In this document: piece after piece, positions 36,530 to 44,305 of the stretch
Numbering within the stretch: position 1 is the stretch's first letter
Layout: every line of letters starts with the position of its first letter
Origin: an uncultured Cetobacterium sp.
GTDB taxonomy: Bacteria > Fusobacteriota > Fusobacteriia > Fusobacteriales > Fusobacteriaceae
Direction: 5' to 3'
NCBI GenBank assembly: GCA_949293295.1
Contig: CASFCG010000023.1
Location: 1 to 44,305 of the forward strand
Length of the DNA: 44,305 nt
Program-made: the position numbers and the translations under genes
The notes under the pieces: model-generated
What the model was told of the DNA's origin: nothing
Seen by the model: the letters and a program-made list of their open reading frames with translations, nothing else
The model's database searches: none

Positions 36530-37926
36530 TGCTTAAAGATATATTTGATAGAAAATTAAACGAGGAATGTGGAGTATTTGGAGTATTTAATTTAAAAGAA
36601 GCAACAATGTTGACCTATTATGGAATTCACTCTTTACAACATAGAGGACAAGAGGGAGCAGGAATAGCAGCTGTAATAGATGGAAAAATAAAGGTAGAAA
36701 AGGGGGAAGGACTTGTAACAGAGGTCTTTTCTCCAGAAAGTTTGACAAAAATAGAGAGTAAAATGGCAATAGGTCATGTAAGATATTCAACTGCAGGCGG
36801 GGGAGGAATAGAAAATGTACAGCCTATTTTTGTAAGATGCCATCAAGGGGATTTTGCTATTGTTCATAATGGAAATATAGTTAATGCAAATGAATTAAAA
36901 ATAGAGCTTGAATCAGAGGGAAGTATATTTTCAACAACTTCTGATACTGAGATATTAGGTCATCTAATCCAAAAAGAAAAGGGAAGTTTTGAAGAGAGAA
37001 TAAAAAAAGCTTTATTAAGATTAGAGGGAGCTTTTTCTTTCATGATTTTAACAAAGGATACTCTATATGTAATGAGAGATAAAAATGGATTTAGACCATT
37101 GTCTTTGGGGAAATTAGGAGAGGGTTATATTGTAAGTTCAGAGACATCAGCATTTGACAATATAGGAGCTGAATACATAAGAGATATAAAACCAGGAGAG
37201 ATTTTAAAAATATCTAAAAATGGATTGGAAGAAAGTAACTATACAGAAAAAGTAAATAACAGAATGTGTGCCATGGAGTATATCTATTTTTCTAGACCAG
37301 ATAGTCAAGTAGAAGGATTAAATGTCCATCAGTGCAGAAAAAAATGTGGTGAGATTTTAGCAAGAGAAGCTTTAGTTGATGCAGATATAGTTATAGGAGT
37401 TCCAGATTCTTCACTCTCTTCAGCTATGGGATTTGCGGAATATTCAAAAATACCTTATGAAATGGGACTTATAAAGAATAGATATATTGGAAGAACATTT
37501 ATAAAGCCCAGCCAAGAGCAAAGAGAAAGAGGGGTAAAGATGAAGCTCTCAGTTTTAAAAAGTGTCATTTCAAATAAAAGAGTTATTTTAGTAGATGACT
37601 CAATTGTGAGAGGAACGACTTCAAAATATATAGTAAAGTTATTAAAAGATGCGGGAGCTAAGGAAGTACATATGAGAATAGCTTCTCCTCCAATAATAAG
37701 TCCATGTTTTTACGGTGTAGATACCTCGACATATAATGAGTTAATTAGTGCTAAATTAACAGTTGAAGAGGTAAGAAAAGAGATTGGAGCAACAAGTTTA
37801 GCTTTTTTATCTATGGATGGATTAGAAGAAGCTATTGGAAAAAAACTATGCACAGCATGTTTTACAGGGAAATATCCGACAGAGATATTTAGTATGGATA
37901 AGATGATAAAAAACAGGAGGAAATAG
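36529..37926 (+). CDS. purF: Amidophosphoribosyltransferase
   Basis: 465 residues. A short propeptide ends before the catalytic Cys14 (EECGVFGVF), the N-terminal glutaminase nucleophile after processing. RHVRYSTAG-type segment (IGHVRYSTAGGG), FAIVHNGNIVN and the PRPP loop VILVDDSIVRGTTSK follow. CAMEY, CRKKC and KLCTACFTG supply cysteines as in the [4Fe-4S] Bacillus-type enzyme. It makes phosphoribosylamine, the committed step; the family is typically feedback-inhibited by purine nucleotides. Confidence 0.96.
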   Translation: MLKDIFDRKLNEECGVFGVFNLKEATMLTYYGIHSLQHRGQEGAGIAAVIDGKIKVEKGEGLVTEVFSPESLTKIESKMAIGHVRYSTAGGGGIENVQPIFVRCHQGDFAIVHNGNIVNANELKIELESEGSIFSTTSDTEILGHLIQKEKGSFEERIKKALLRLEGAFSFMILTKDTLYVMRDKNGFRPLSLGKLGEGYIVSSETSAFDNIGAEYIRDIKPGEILKISKNGLEESNYTEKVNNRMCAMEYIYFSRPDSQVEGLNVHQCRKKCGEILAREALVDADIVIGVPDSSLSSAMGFAEYSKIPYEMGLIKNRYIGRTFIKPSQEQRERGVKMKLSVLKSVISNKRVILVDDSIVRGTTSKYIVKLLKDAGAKEVHMRIASPPIISPCFYGVDTSTYNELISAKLTVEEVRKEIGATSLAFLSMDGLEEAIGKKLCTACFTGKYPTEIFSMDKMIKNRRK

Positions 37927-37927
37927 A

Positions 37928-38950
37928 GTGAGCAGAAAATATGAAGAAGCAGGAGTAAGCTTAGAGGCGGGATATGATTCAGTAAGAAGAATAAAAAAAC
38001 ATGTTGAAAGAACTAAGATAAAAGGGTGTATGGGGAATATAGGTGGATTTGGAGGGATGTTTGATTTATCTCAATATAATATTAAAAATCCAGTATTAGT
38101 TAGTGGAACAGATGGAGTAGGAACAAAATTAAAAATAGCTATAGATATGGATAAACACCATACAATAGGGCAGGATGTTGTTGCTATGTGTGTAAACGAT
38201 ATAATAGTCCAAGGGGCTAAACCCTTATATTTTTTAGATTATATTGCTGTTGGGAAAAATAGACCTGAGCATATAGAACAAATAGTAAAAGGAGTAGCAG
38301 ATGGTTGTGAACTAGGAGAGTGTGCTTTAATAGGAGGAGAGACAGCTGAAATGCCTGGTATGTACAGAGATAAAGATTATGATATAGCGGGATTTGCAGT
38401 GGGAGTAGTAGAAAAAGAGGAGTTAATTACAGGAAAAGAGATAACTGATGGGGATATTATTGTAGGAATAGCTTCTAGTGGAGTACATTCAAATGGATTT
38501 TCTTTAGTTAGAAAAATAGTTAAGGATAGTGAGTTAGATTTAAATAAAATCTATTTTGGTGATAAAACTCTAGGAGAGGTACTTTTAGAGCCAACTAGAA
38601 TTTACACTAAAATAGTTAGAAAAGTATTGGAAAATCTTAAGGTAAAAGGGATGGTTCACATAACTGGGGGTGGATTTTATGAAAATATACCTAGAGTAAT
38701 ACCAGAAAAATTAGGAGTTGAATTGGATTTGTCAAATTATATAGTACCTGAAATATTCAATTTTTTAGGAGAAAAGGGAAAAATTTCTAAAAAAGAGATG
38801 TGTAATGTATTTAATCTGGGAATAGGATATATTTTTATAGTAAATAGGGAAAAATTAGAAGATTTGGAAAGAGTATTAAAGGAAATCGGAGAAAAATATC
38901 ATATTATTGGAAAAGTAGTTAAAGGAGAAGGACTAAAAATAAAATGGTAA
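37928..38950 (+). CDS. purM: AIR synthetase (phosphoribosylaminoimidazole synthase)
   Basis: 340 residues. LVSGTDGVGTKLKIA, IGQDVVAMCVNDIIVQGAKPL, LIGGETAEMPGMY and VHITGGGFYENIPR are the PurM signatures. It cyclises FGAM to AIR with ATP. The start is GTG 37928, with a GAGGAAAT site overlapping the purF end. It overlaps purN by 7 nt. Confidence 0.96.
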   Translation: MSRKYEEAGVSLEAGYDSVRRIKKHVERTKIKGCMGNIGGFGGMFDLSQYNIKNPVLVSGTDGVGTKLKIAIDMDKHHTIGQDVVAMCVNDIIVQGAKPLYFLDYIAVGKNRPEHIEQIVKGVADGCELGECALIGGETAEMPGMYRDKDYDIAGFAVGVVEKEELITGKEITDGDIIVGIASSGVHSNGFSLVRKIVKDSELDLNKIYFGDKTLGEVLLEPTRIYTKIVRKVLENLKVKGMVHITGGGFYENIPRVIPEKLGVELDLSNYIVPEIFNFLGEKGKISKKEMCNVFNLGIGYIFIVNREKLEDLERVLKEIGEKYHIIGKVVKGEGLKIKW

Positions 38951-39519
38951 AGGTAGCTGTTTTTGCTTCAGGAAATGGAAGTAATTTTGAAAACTTAGTT
39001 AAAAAAAAGAGAGAGGGATTATTAAAAGGGGATATAGTGCTTTTAATAGTAGATAAAAAAGAGGCTTATGCACTAAAAAGAGCTAAAAAATTAGGGATAG
39101 AATCAGTTTTTATAGACCCAAAAAGTTTTTTGTCAAAAGAGGAGTATGAAAAAGAGATAATAGCAACTTTAAAGAAAAAAGATATAGATTTTATAGCATT
39201 AGCTGGGTATATGAGAATTGTAGGAGAAACACTATTAAAAGAGTATGAGGGAAGAATTGTAAATATTCATCCATCATATTTGCCTGAATTAAAGGGAAAA
39301 GATAGTATAAAAAGAGCTTTTGAAACAAAAAAAGATTTTACAGGAGTAACTATTCATTTTGTTGATAGAGGGGTAGATACTGGAAAAATTATTTATCAAG
39401 AAAAATTAGTAATTGATAAAAAATGGACTTTAGAGGAGTTAGAGAAAAAAATCCATGAACTGGAATATGAAATCTATCCTAAAGGATTAAATTTGATTTT
39501 TGATAAGGAGAGTTATTAA
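38944..39519 (+). CDS. purN: GAR transformylase
   Basis: 191 residues. VFASGNGSNFENLV at the N-terminus, the catalytic Asn/His region IVNIHPSYLPELKG and FTGVTIHFVDRGVDTGKII are diagnostic for the formyl-tetrahydrofolate-dependent enzyme. It makes FGAR from GAR. It overlaps the end of purM and is followed 3 nt later by purH. Confidence 0.95.
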   Translation: MVKVAVFASGNGSNFENLVKKKREGLLKGDIVLLIVDKKEAYALKRAKKLGIESVFIDPKSFLSKEEYEKEIIATLKKKDIDFIALAGYMRIVGETLLKEYEGRIVNIHPSYLPELKGKDSIKRAFETKKDFTGVTIHFVDRGVDTGKIIYQEKLVIDKKWTLEELEKKIHELEYEIYPKGLNLIFDKESY

Positions 39520-39522
39520 AGT

Positions 39523-41037
39523 ATGAAAAAAAGAGCATTGGTAAGTGTATCTGAGACGATGGGATTGGAAAAATTTTGTGAAAAATTAATCAAACTAGGA
39601 TATGAAATAGTAGCTACAGATGGAACAGGGAGATATTTAGAAAAGTTTGGGATAAAAAATATAAAAATATCTGAAATTACTGGATTTCCAGAGATTTTAG
39701 ATGGAAGAGTAAAAACACTGCATCCTAAAATTTATGGGGGGATATTATCGGTAAGAGAAAATGAAAAACATTTGAAAGAGGTAGAGGAAAACAGTATAGA
39801 TTTTATAGATATAGTTGTAGTAAATTTATATCCATTTAAAGATGTTCTTTTAAAAGGAGAAGAGGAAAAAGTTATTATTGAGAATATAGATATTGGTGGT
39901 CCTAGTCTAATAAGAGCAAGTGCAAAAAACTTTGAATATATAACAGTTTTAGTTGACCCAAAAGATTATGATAGAGTTATAAAAGAGCTAGAAGAGAATG
40001 GAAAAACAAACAGAGAATTGAGAAAAGAATTAGCAGGAAAGGCTTTTAGACATACAGCTGCATATGATTGTCTAATAGGAGATTATTTCACTAAGGAATT
40101 ATTTCCAGAGAGTTTAAATTTAACTTTTGAAAAGGTAAGTGAACTAAGATATGGAGAAAACTCTCATCAAAAAGCAGCCTTTTACAAAGAGATTAAATCA
40201 GGGTATTCTTTAGTTGAGGCAAAACAGCTTCATGGAAAGGAGTTGTCATATAATAATATTCAAGATACCAATGCAGTCATAGAGATTTTAAAAGAGTTTA
40301 AAGAACCTACAGTAGTAGCAGTAAAACATATGAATCCGTGTGGAGTAGGAAGTGCAGATACTATATATGAAGCGTGGAAAAAAGCTTATGAAGCAGATTC
40401 AGTTTCAATTTTTGGTGGAATTGTTGGGCTAAATGAAAAAGTAACAGAAAAAATAGCAGAAGAGATGTCTAAAATATTTTTAGAGGTTATAATTGCTCCG
40501 GAATATGAAAAGAAAGCTTTAGAGATACTAACTCAGAAGAAAAATGTAAGGATAATGAAAATGGATATGTCTAAAAAAGTGGAAAATAAATTAAAATACA
40601 CTAGTATTTTAGATGGTTTGTTAGTCCAAGAACGTGACGAAAAAGAGTTAGAGGAATTAAATCAAGTTACTAAAAGAGAGGTTTCAGAAAAAGAGTTAGA
40701 AGATTTGAAATTTGCATGGAAAGTTGTAAAACATGTAAAATCTAATGCTATAGTTATAGCAAAAGATAAAAAAACAGTTGGGATAGGAGCGGGACAGATG
40801 AATAGAGTTGGTTCTGCTAAAATTGCATTGGAACAAGGGAAAGAATTATGTAGTGGAGCTGTAATGGCATCAGATGCTTTTTTTCCAATGAATGATACAG
40901 TTATAGAAGCTGCGAAATATGGGATAAAAGCTATAATCCAACCAGGGGGTTCAATAAAAGATAAAGATTCAATAGAAGCTTGTGATGAAAATGATATAGC
41001 CATGATTTTTACTAAAATTAGACATTTTAAGCATTAA
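39523..41037 (+). CDS. purH: Bifunctional AICAR transformylase/IMP cyclohydrolase
   Basis: 504 residues. The N-terminal MGS-like cyclohydrolase domain (about 1-145) has LVSVSETMGLEKF, DGRVKTLHPKIYGG and VVNLYPF. The transformylase domain has LRYGENSHQKAAFY, KHMNPCGVGSADT, VKSNAIVIAKDKKTVGIGAGQ and SDAFFPMNDTVIEAA. It carries out the last two steps to IMP. Confidence 0.96.
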   Translation: MKKRALVSVSETMGLEKFCEKLIKLGYEIVATDGTGRYLEKFGIKNIKISEITGFPEILDGRVKTLHPKIYGGILSVRENEKHLKEVEENSIDFIDIVVVNLYPFKDVLLKGEEEKVIIENIDIGGPSLIRASAKNFEYITVLVDPKDYDRVIKELEENGKTNRELRKELAGKAFRHTAAYDCLIGDYFTKELFPESLNLTFEKVSELRYGENSHQKAAFYKEIKSGYSLVEAKQLHGKELSYNNIQDTNAVIEILKEFKEPTVVAVKHMNPCGVGSADTIYEAWKKAYEADSVSIFGGIVGLNEKVTEKIAEEMSKIFLEVIIAPEYEKKALEILTQKKNVRIMKMDMSKKVENKLKYTSILDGLLVQERDEKELEELNQVTKREVSEKELEDLKFAWKVVKHVKSNAIVIAKDKKTVGIGAGQMNRVGSAKIALEQGKELCSGAVMASDAFFPMNDTVIEAAKYGIKAIIQPGGSIKDKDSIEACDENDIAMIFTKIRHFKH

Positions 41038-41050
41038 AATTGGAGGTAAA

Positions 41051-42280
41051 ATGAAAATATTAGTTATTGGAAGAGGCGGAAGAGAACATGCTATAGTTCA
41101 TTCTGTATCTAAAAGTTCAAAAGTAAAAGAGGTATTTGTAGCTCCTGGAAATATAGGGATGAGAAAATTAGCTACATTAGTTGATATAAATGAGACAGAG
41201 TTAGAAAAATTAGCAGAATTTGCAGAAAAAGAAAAAATTGATTTAACAATAGTAGGCCCAGAGGTGCCATTATCTTTAGGAGTTGTTGATATTTTTGAGG
41301 GAAAAGGAGTGAAAATATTTGGACCAACTAAAGAAGCTGCTAAAATAGAAACAAGTAAAGAGTTTGCAAAAGAACTTATGAAAAAATATAAAGTTCCAAC
41401 TGCAAAATACAAATCATTTAATAATTTTGAGAATAGTTATAACTATGTAAAAACACAAAGTTTTCCTTGTGTTATAAAAGAGGATGGTCTTAGAGCTGGA
41501 AAGGGAGTTACAATAGTATACTCTTTGGAAGAAGCAGAGATTCTTTTAAAGGAATTATTTGAAGTAGAAAATAAGGTAGTTATAGAGGATTTTTTAGAAG
41601 GTTTTGAATTTTCTATGATTGCTATGGTAAATGAAGATATAGTAATACCTCTAGAGTTAGCACAGGACCATAAAAGAGCCTATGATGATGATAAAGGACC
41701 AAATACTGGTGGGATGGGATGTTATTCCCCTCTTAATAAAGTGGATAAAGAAACAGAAAAGGAAGCTTTAGAGAAGGTGTTTTTTCCTATGGTGAATGGA
41801 ATGAAAAAAGATGGAATACCATTTAAAGGGTTTTTATTTGCTGGATTAATGAAAACTATTGAGGGAGTTAAGGTTATAGAGTTTAATGCAAGATTAGGAG
41901 ACCCAGAAACACAAGTTATTTTACCAAGATTACAAAGTGATTTTGTGGAAGTTATACTAGAACTTTTAGATAAAAAAGAGAGGAAATTAAAATGGGATGA
42001 GAGAACAACAATTGGAGTTGTAATGGCTGGAAAAGATTATCCTAATAATAGAAGTGTAGGGGCTAAAATAGAGATAGATGAAAGTATTAATTCTATACTA
42101 TATCATATGGGAACAAAAATTGAAAATGGAAAATTAGTGACAAATGGTGGAAGAGTTTTAACTGTTGTTTCTTTCGGGGAAACTCTAGAAAAGGCACAGA
42201 AAAATGTGTATAATGAGGTAAATAAAATCTCTTGTAAAGAGCTTATGTTTAGAAAAGATATAGGAAATAAAGGGGTGTAA
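41051..42280 (+). CDS. purD: GAR synthetase (phosphoribosylamine-glycine ligase)
   Basis: 409 residues of ATP-grasp type. VIGRGGREHAIVHSV, VGPEVPLSLGVVDIF, IKEDGLRAGKGVTIV and QDHKRAYDDDKGPNTGGMG are the classic signatures, then EFNARLGDPETQVILPRL. It joins phosphoribosylamine and glycine. GGAGG lies just before the ATG, 13 nt after purH. Confidence 0.96.
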   Translation: MKILVIGRGGREHAIVHSVSKSSKVKEVFVAPGNIGMRKLATLVDINETELEKLAEFAEKEKIDLTIVGPEVPLSLGVVDIFEGKGVKIFGPTKEAAKIETSKEFAKELMKKYKVPTAKYKSFNNFENSYNYVKTQSFPCVIKEDGLRAGKGVTIVYSLEEAEILLKELFEVENKVVIEDFLEGFEFSMIAMVNEDIVIPLELAQDHKRAYDDDKGPNTGGMGCYSPLNKVDKETEKEALEKVFFPMVNGMKKDGIPFKGFLFAGLMKTIEGVKVIEFNARLGDPETQVILPRLQSDFVEVILELLDKKERKLKWDERTTIGVVMAGKDYPNNRSVGAKIEIDESINSILYHMGTKIENGKLVTNGGRVLTVVSFGETLEKAQKNVYNEVNKISCKELMFRKDIGNKGV

Positions 42281-42285
42281 ATTTG

Positions 42286-43746
42286 ATGAATGGAAAAATT
42301 TTAAAGGAAGCAATAACTTTTGATGATGTATTATTAGTACCAGCAAAATCAGATGTATTACCACATGAGGTTAGTTTAAAAACAAAATTAACAAAAGATA
42401 TAGAGTTAAATGTTCCAATAATAAGTGCTGCAATGGACACTGTAACGGAGTCAGATTTAGCTATTGCAATAGCTAGAGAGGGTGGAATAGGCTTTATTCA
42501 TAAAAATATGAGCATAGAGGAGCAAGCAGCAGAAGTAGACAGAGTAAAAAGAAATGAAAGTGGAATGATAAGAAATCCAATAACTTTGACAAAAGAGTCT
42601 ACAGTTGAAGTGGCACAAGAAATAATGAAAAGGTATAAAATATCAGGGCTTCCAGTTGTAGAAAAGGATGGCTCATTGTTAGGAATTGTGACAAATAGAG
42701 ATTTAAAATATAGAACTAATAAAAATCAATTAGTAAGTGAGATAATGACTAAAGAAAACTTAGTAACAGCTCCAGTTGGAATAACTTTAGATGAAGCAAA
42801 AGAGATATTGTTAGAAAAAAGAATAGAGAAACTACCAATAGTAGATGAAAATAAGAAATTAAAAGGATTAATTACTATTAAAGATATAGATAATATGGTA
42901 GAGTATCCAAATGCTTGTAAGGATTCTCATGGAAGACTTAGAGTTGGTGGGGCAGTAGGAGTAGCAGAGGATACTTTAGAAAGAGTAGAAGCTTTAGTAA
43001 AAGCAGGCGTTGATATAATAACTGTTGATTCTGCCCATGGTCATTCAAAAGGAGTAATAGAACAAATAAGGAAAATAAGAGAAAAATTTCCAGAATTAAA
43101 TATAGTAGGAGGGAATATTGTAACAGCACAAGCAGCTAAAGAATTAGTAGAAGCAGGGGCAAATGCTGTAAAAGTAGGAATAGGACCAGGGTCTATCTGT
43201 ACTACAAGAGTTATTGCAGGGGTAGGAGTTCCTCAACTTACAGCAATAAATGATGTATATCAGGTATGTAAAGAGATGGGAATACCTGTTATTGCCGATG
43301 GTGGAATAAAAATGTCTGGAGATATTGTAAAGGCATTGGCTTCTGGAGCAGATTGTGTAATGCTAGGAGGAATTTTAGCAGGAACAGAAGAAGCCCCTGG
43401 AGAAGAGGTAATTTATGAGGGAAGAAAATATAAGGTATATGTAGGAATGGGGTCAATTGCAGCGATGAAAAGAGGCTCAAAAGACCGTTATTTTCAAAAA
43501 GATAATAACAATAATAAATTGGTTCCAGAGGGAATAGAAGGAAGAGTATCATACAAAGGTAGATTAAAAGATGTTATATTTCAATTGTGTGGGGGAATAA
43601 GAGCTGGGATGGGATATTGTGGAACTGGAACAATAGAACTTTTAAAAGCAAATGGAAAATTTGTAAAAATTACAGGAGCAGGATTAAAAGAGAGTCATCC
43701 ACACGATATAATAATAACTAAAGAAGCACCTAATTATACAAAATAA
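42286..43746 (+). CDS. guaB: IMP dehydrogenase
   Basis: 486 residues. [16 protein letters not shown] at the N-terminus, a Bateman module of two CBS repeats (about 93-205), the dinucleotide/IMP region VDSAHGHS and the active-site Cys305 in [12 protein letters not shown], then the flap RGSKDRYFQ. It oxidises IMP to XMP, committing flux to GMP. ATG 42286 is preferred over the TTG just before it, with AGGGGTG 8 nt upstream. Its place at the end of the pur operon puts guanine synthesis under the guanine riboswitch. Confidence 0.96.
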   Translation: MNGKILKEAITFDDVLLVPAKSDVLPHEVSLKTKLTKDIELNVPIISAAMDTVTESDLAIAIAREGGIGFIHKNMSIEEQAAEVDRVKRNESGMIRNPITLTKESTVEVAQEIMKRYKISGLPVVEKDGSLLGIVTNRDLKYRTNKNQLVSEIMTKENLVTAPVGITLDEAKEILLEKRIEKLPIVDENKKLKGLITIKDIDNMVEYPNACKDSHGRLRVGGAVGVAEDTLERVEALVKAGVDIITVDSAHGHSKGVIEQIRKIREKFPELNIVGGNIVTAQAAKELVEAGANAVKVGIGPGSICTTRVIAGVGVPQLTAINDVYQVCKEMGIPVIADGGIKMSGDIVKALASGADCVMLGGILAGTEEAPGEEVIYEGRKYKVYVGMGSIAAMKRGSKDRYFQKDNNNNKLVPEGIEGRVSYKGRLKDVIFQLCGGIRAGMGYCGTGTIELLKANGKFVKITGAGLKESHPHDIIITKEAPNYTK

Positions 43747-43766
43747 CGCATATATGCGTTATTTTT
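43744..43766 (+). terminator. purine operon terminator
   Basis: TAACGCAT, AT, ATGCGTTA and then T5. The stem begins with the guaB stop codon, so the terminator overlaps the gene end. Confidence 0.85.
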
Positions 43767-44193
43767 ATTTAAAGTAAAATACTAGATTATACAAAAAATA
43801 TTGTTGAAAATTAAAATAGTTATTGAAAATGATACAGAAGAGTGGAAGTGCATAGAAAAATCTTGGACAAAAAATATTCATCAAAGAGAGGAGTTATAGA
43901 GAGAAAATAAGCAGAAAAAATTAAAGGGAAAATAGTAATGGTGTAAAAAAAGAAATTAAACGTAAAAAGTAATGATAGTATTTATGAATATAAAGACAGG
44001 AGAAAGATTAGGAAATTGTGTTGTGTAATCAATAGAGAAAGAAAAGAATTAGTAAAAGGTTAAAGTAGAAAAAATAGTTATCCAAGAGGGATATTGAAAG
44101 AAAATAGAAAATAAAAGTAAATGATGAAAAATAAATGATAAAAAAGCAAATAGTTAGTAGTATAAAAAAAATAAATAAAAAATAAAAAAATAG
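43747..44193. other. A-rich gene-free stretch after guaB
   Basis: About 450 nt, very purine-rich on the plus strand, with stops in every frame. I see no gene, structure or recognisable relic beyond the terminator at its start. Confidence 0.6.
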
Positions 44194-44222
44194 TTGACAT
44201 AAAATAAAAGTTGTGATAATAT
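44194..44222 (+). promoter_or_regulatory. Strong promoter at the right edge
   Basis: TTGACA (44194-44199), a 17-nt spacer and TAATAT (44217-44222). The leader of about 50 nt begins with a hairpin (44223-44250). Confidence 0.75.
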
Positions 44223-44250
44223 ATCCTTTGTCAGCGAAAAGCTGAAAAGG
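44223..44250 (+). promoter_or_regulatory. Leader hairpin
   Basis: TCCTTT-G-TCAGC pairs with GCTGA-AAAGGA around GAAAA, with one bulged G. It lies at the probable transcript 5' end; its role (mRNA stability or operator) is unknown. Confidence 0.5.
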
Positions 44251-44278
44251 ACATTAGCAATAGAATAGAGAGAAAGTT

Positions 44279-44305
44279 ATGCAAGTCAGAAATGACAGAC
44301 CAATA
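44279..44305 (+). CDS. Start of an unidentified gene (3' partial)
   Basis: ATG 44279, behind AGAGAGAAAG, opens nine codons (MQVRNDRPI) running off the right edge. The promoter and leader upstream support it as a real start, but nine residues are too few for a family assignment. Confidence 0.45.

Noticed and set aside
44223-44305. T-box leader at the right edge
   Set aside because: GGACATTAG and AGAGAGA recall T-box stem I, but a plausible start codon comes only about 50 nt after the predicted transcript start, leaving no room.

Overview
The window is AT-rich DNA (I judge below about 30% GC) from a Gram-negative anaerobe, most probably Fusobacterium or a close relative in the Fusobacteriota. 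Supporting signs are lipopolysaccharide genes (glycosyltransferases, an O-antigen ligase-type protein, gmhA), an outer-membrane barrel and lipoproteins, combined with Firmicute-like traits: strong AGGAGG ribosome sites, FabK, a B. subtilis-type PurF with iron-sulfur cysteines, and a guanine riboswitch. The species is inference; no rRNA is present.

Layout. 1-4531 is the end of an LPS/O-antigen operon (heptose-kinase-like gene, GT9, GT4, WaaL-like ligase) plus a GNAT gene. 4918-6821 is a type III DNA methyltransferase (mod) split by a (AC)9 tract, so it is phase-OFF as read and has no res partner. 6926-8850 is minCDE with its own promoter and terminator. 9103-13132 is a beta-glucoside unit (BglG-type regulator, PTS EIIBC, 6-phospho-beta-glucosidase) with an unusual RAT element between regulator and transporter. 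13138-18812 (minus) holds two adjacent units: GATE-domain membrane protein/PHP hydrolase/FabK, then lipoprotein/purine nucleoside phosphorylase/HAD phosphatase. 18832-19998 (minus) is a META lipoprotein plus nicotinamidase. 20245-22467 is gmhA, a secreted EEP hydrolase and thiamine pyrophosphokinase. 22535-26067 holds an outer-membrane protein and BrnQ (minus), divergent from an aminotransferase. 26231-26530 is an IS200/IS605-type relic. 26572-29825 (minus) is an operon of a TDT-family carrier, an EIIA-CBS regulator and an ArsB/NhaD permease. 30197-43766 is one long purine operon, purE-K-L-C-F-M-N-H-D-guaB. The right edge holds a strong promoter and the first nine codons of another gene.

How it works together. 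The purine operon encodes all IMP-pathway steps except PurB, plus the first step towards GMP. Its roughly 340-nt leader has a guanine riboswitch with an intrinsic terminator, followed by a candidate translated leader peptide whose end overlaps a second terminator. This looks like two serial attenuators and is the most interesting regulatory layout here. The other leading observations are the phase-variable orphan methyltransferase, the RAT element that appears to control ribosome-site access rather than a terminator, and the EIIA-CBS protein encoded between two membrane carriers.

No tRNA, rRNA or CRISPR array was seen.
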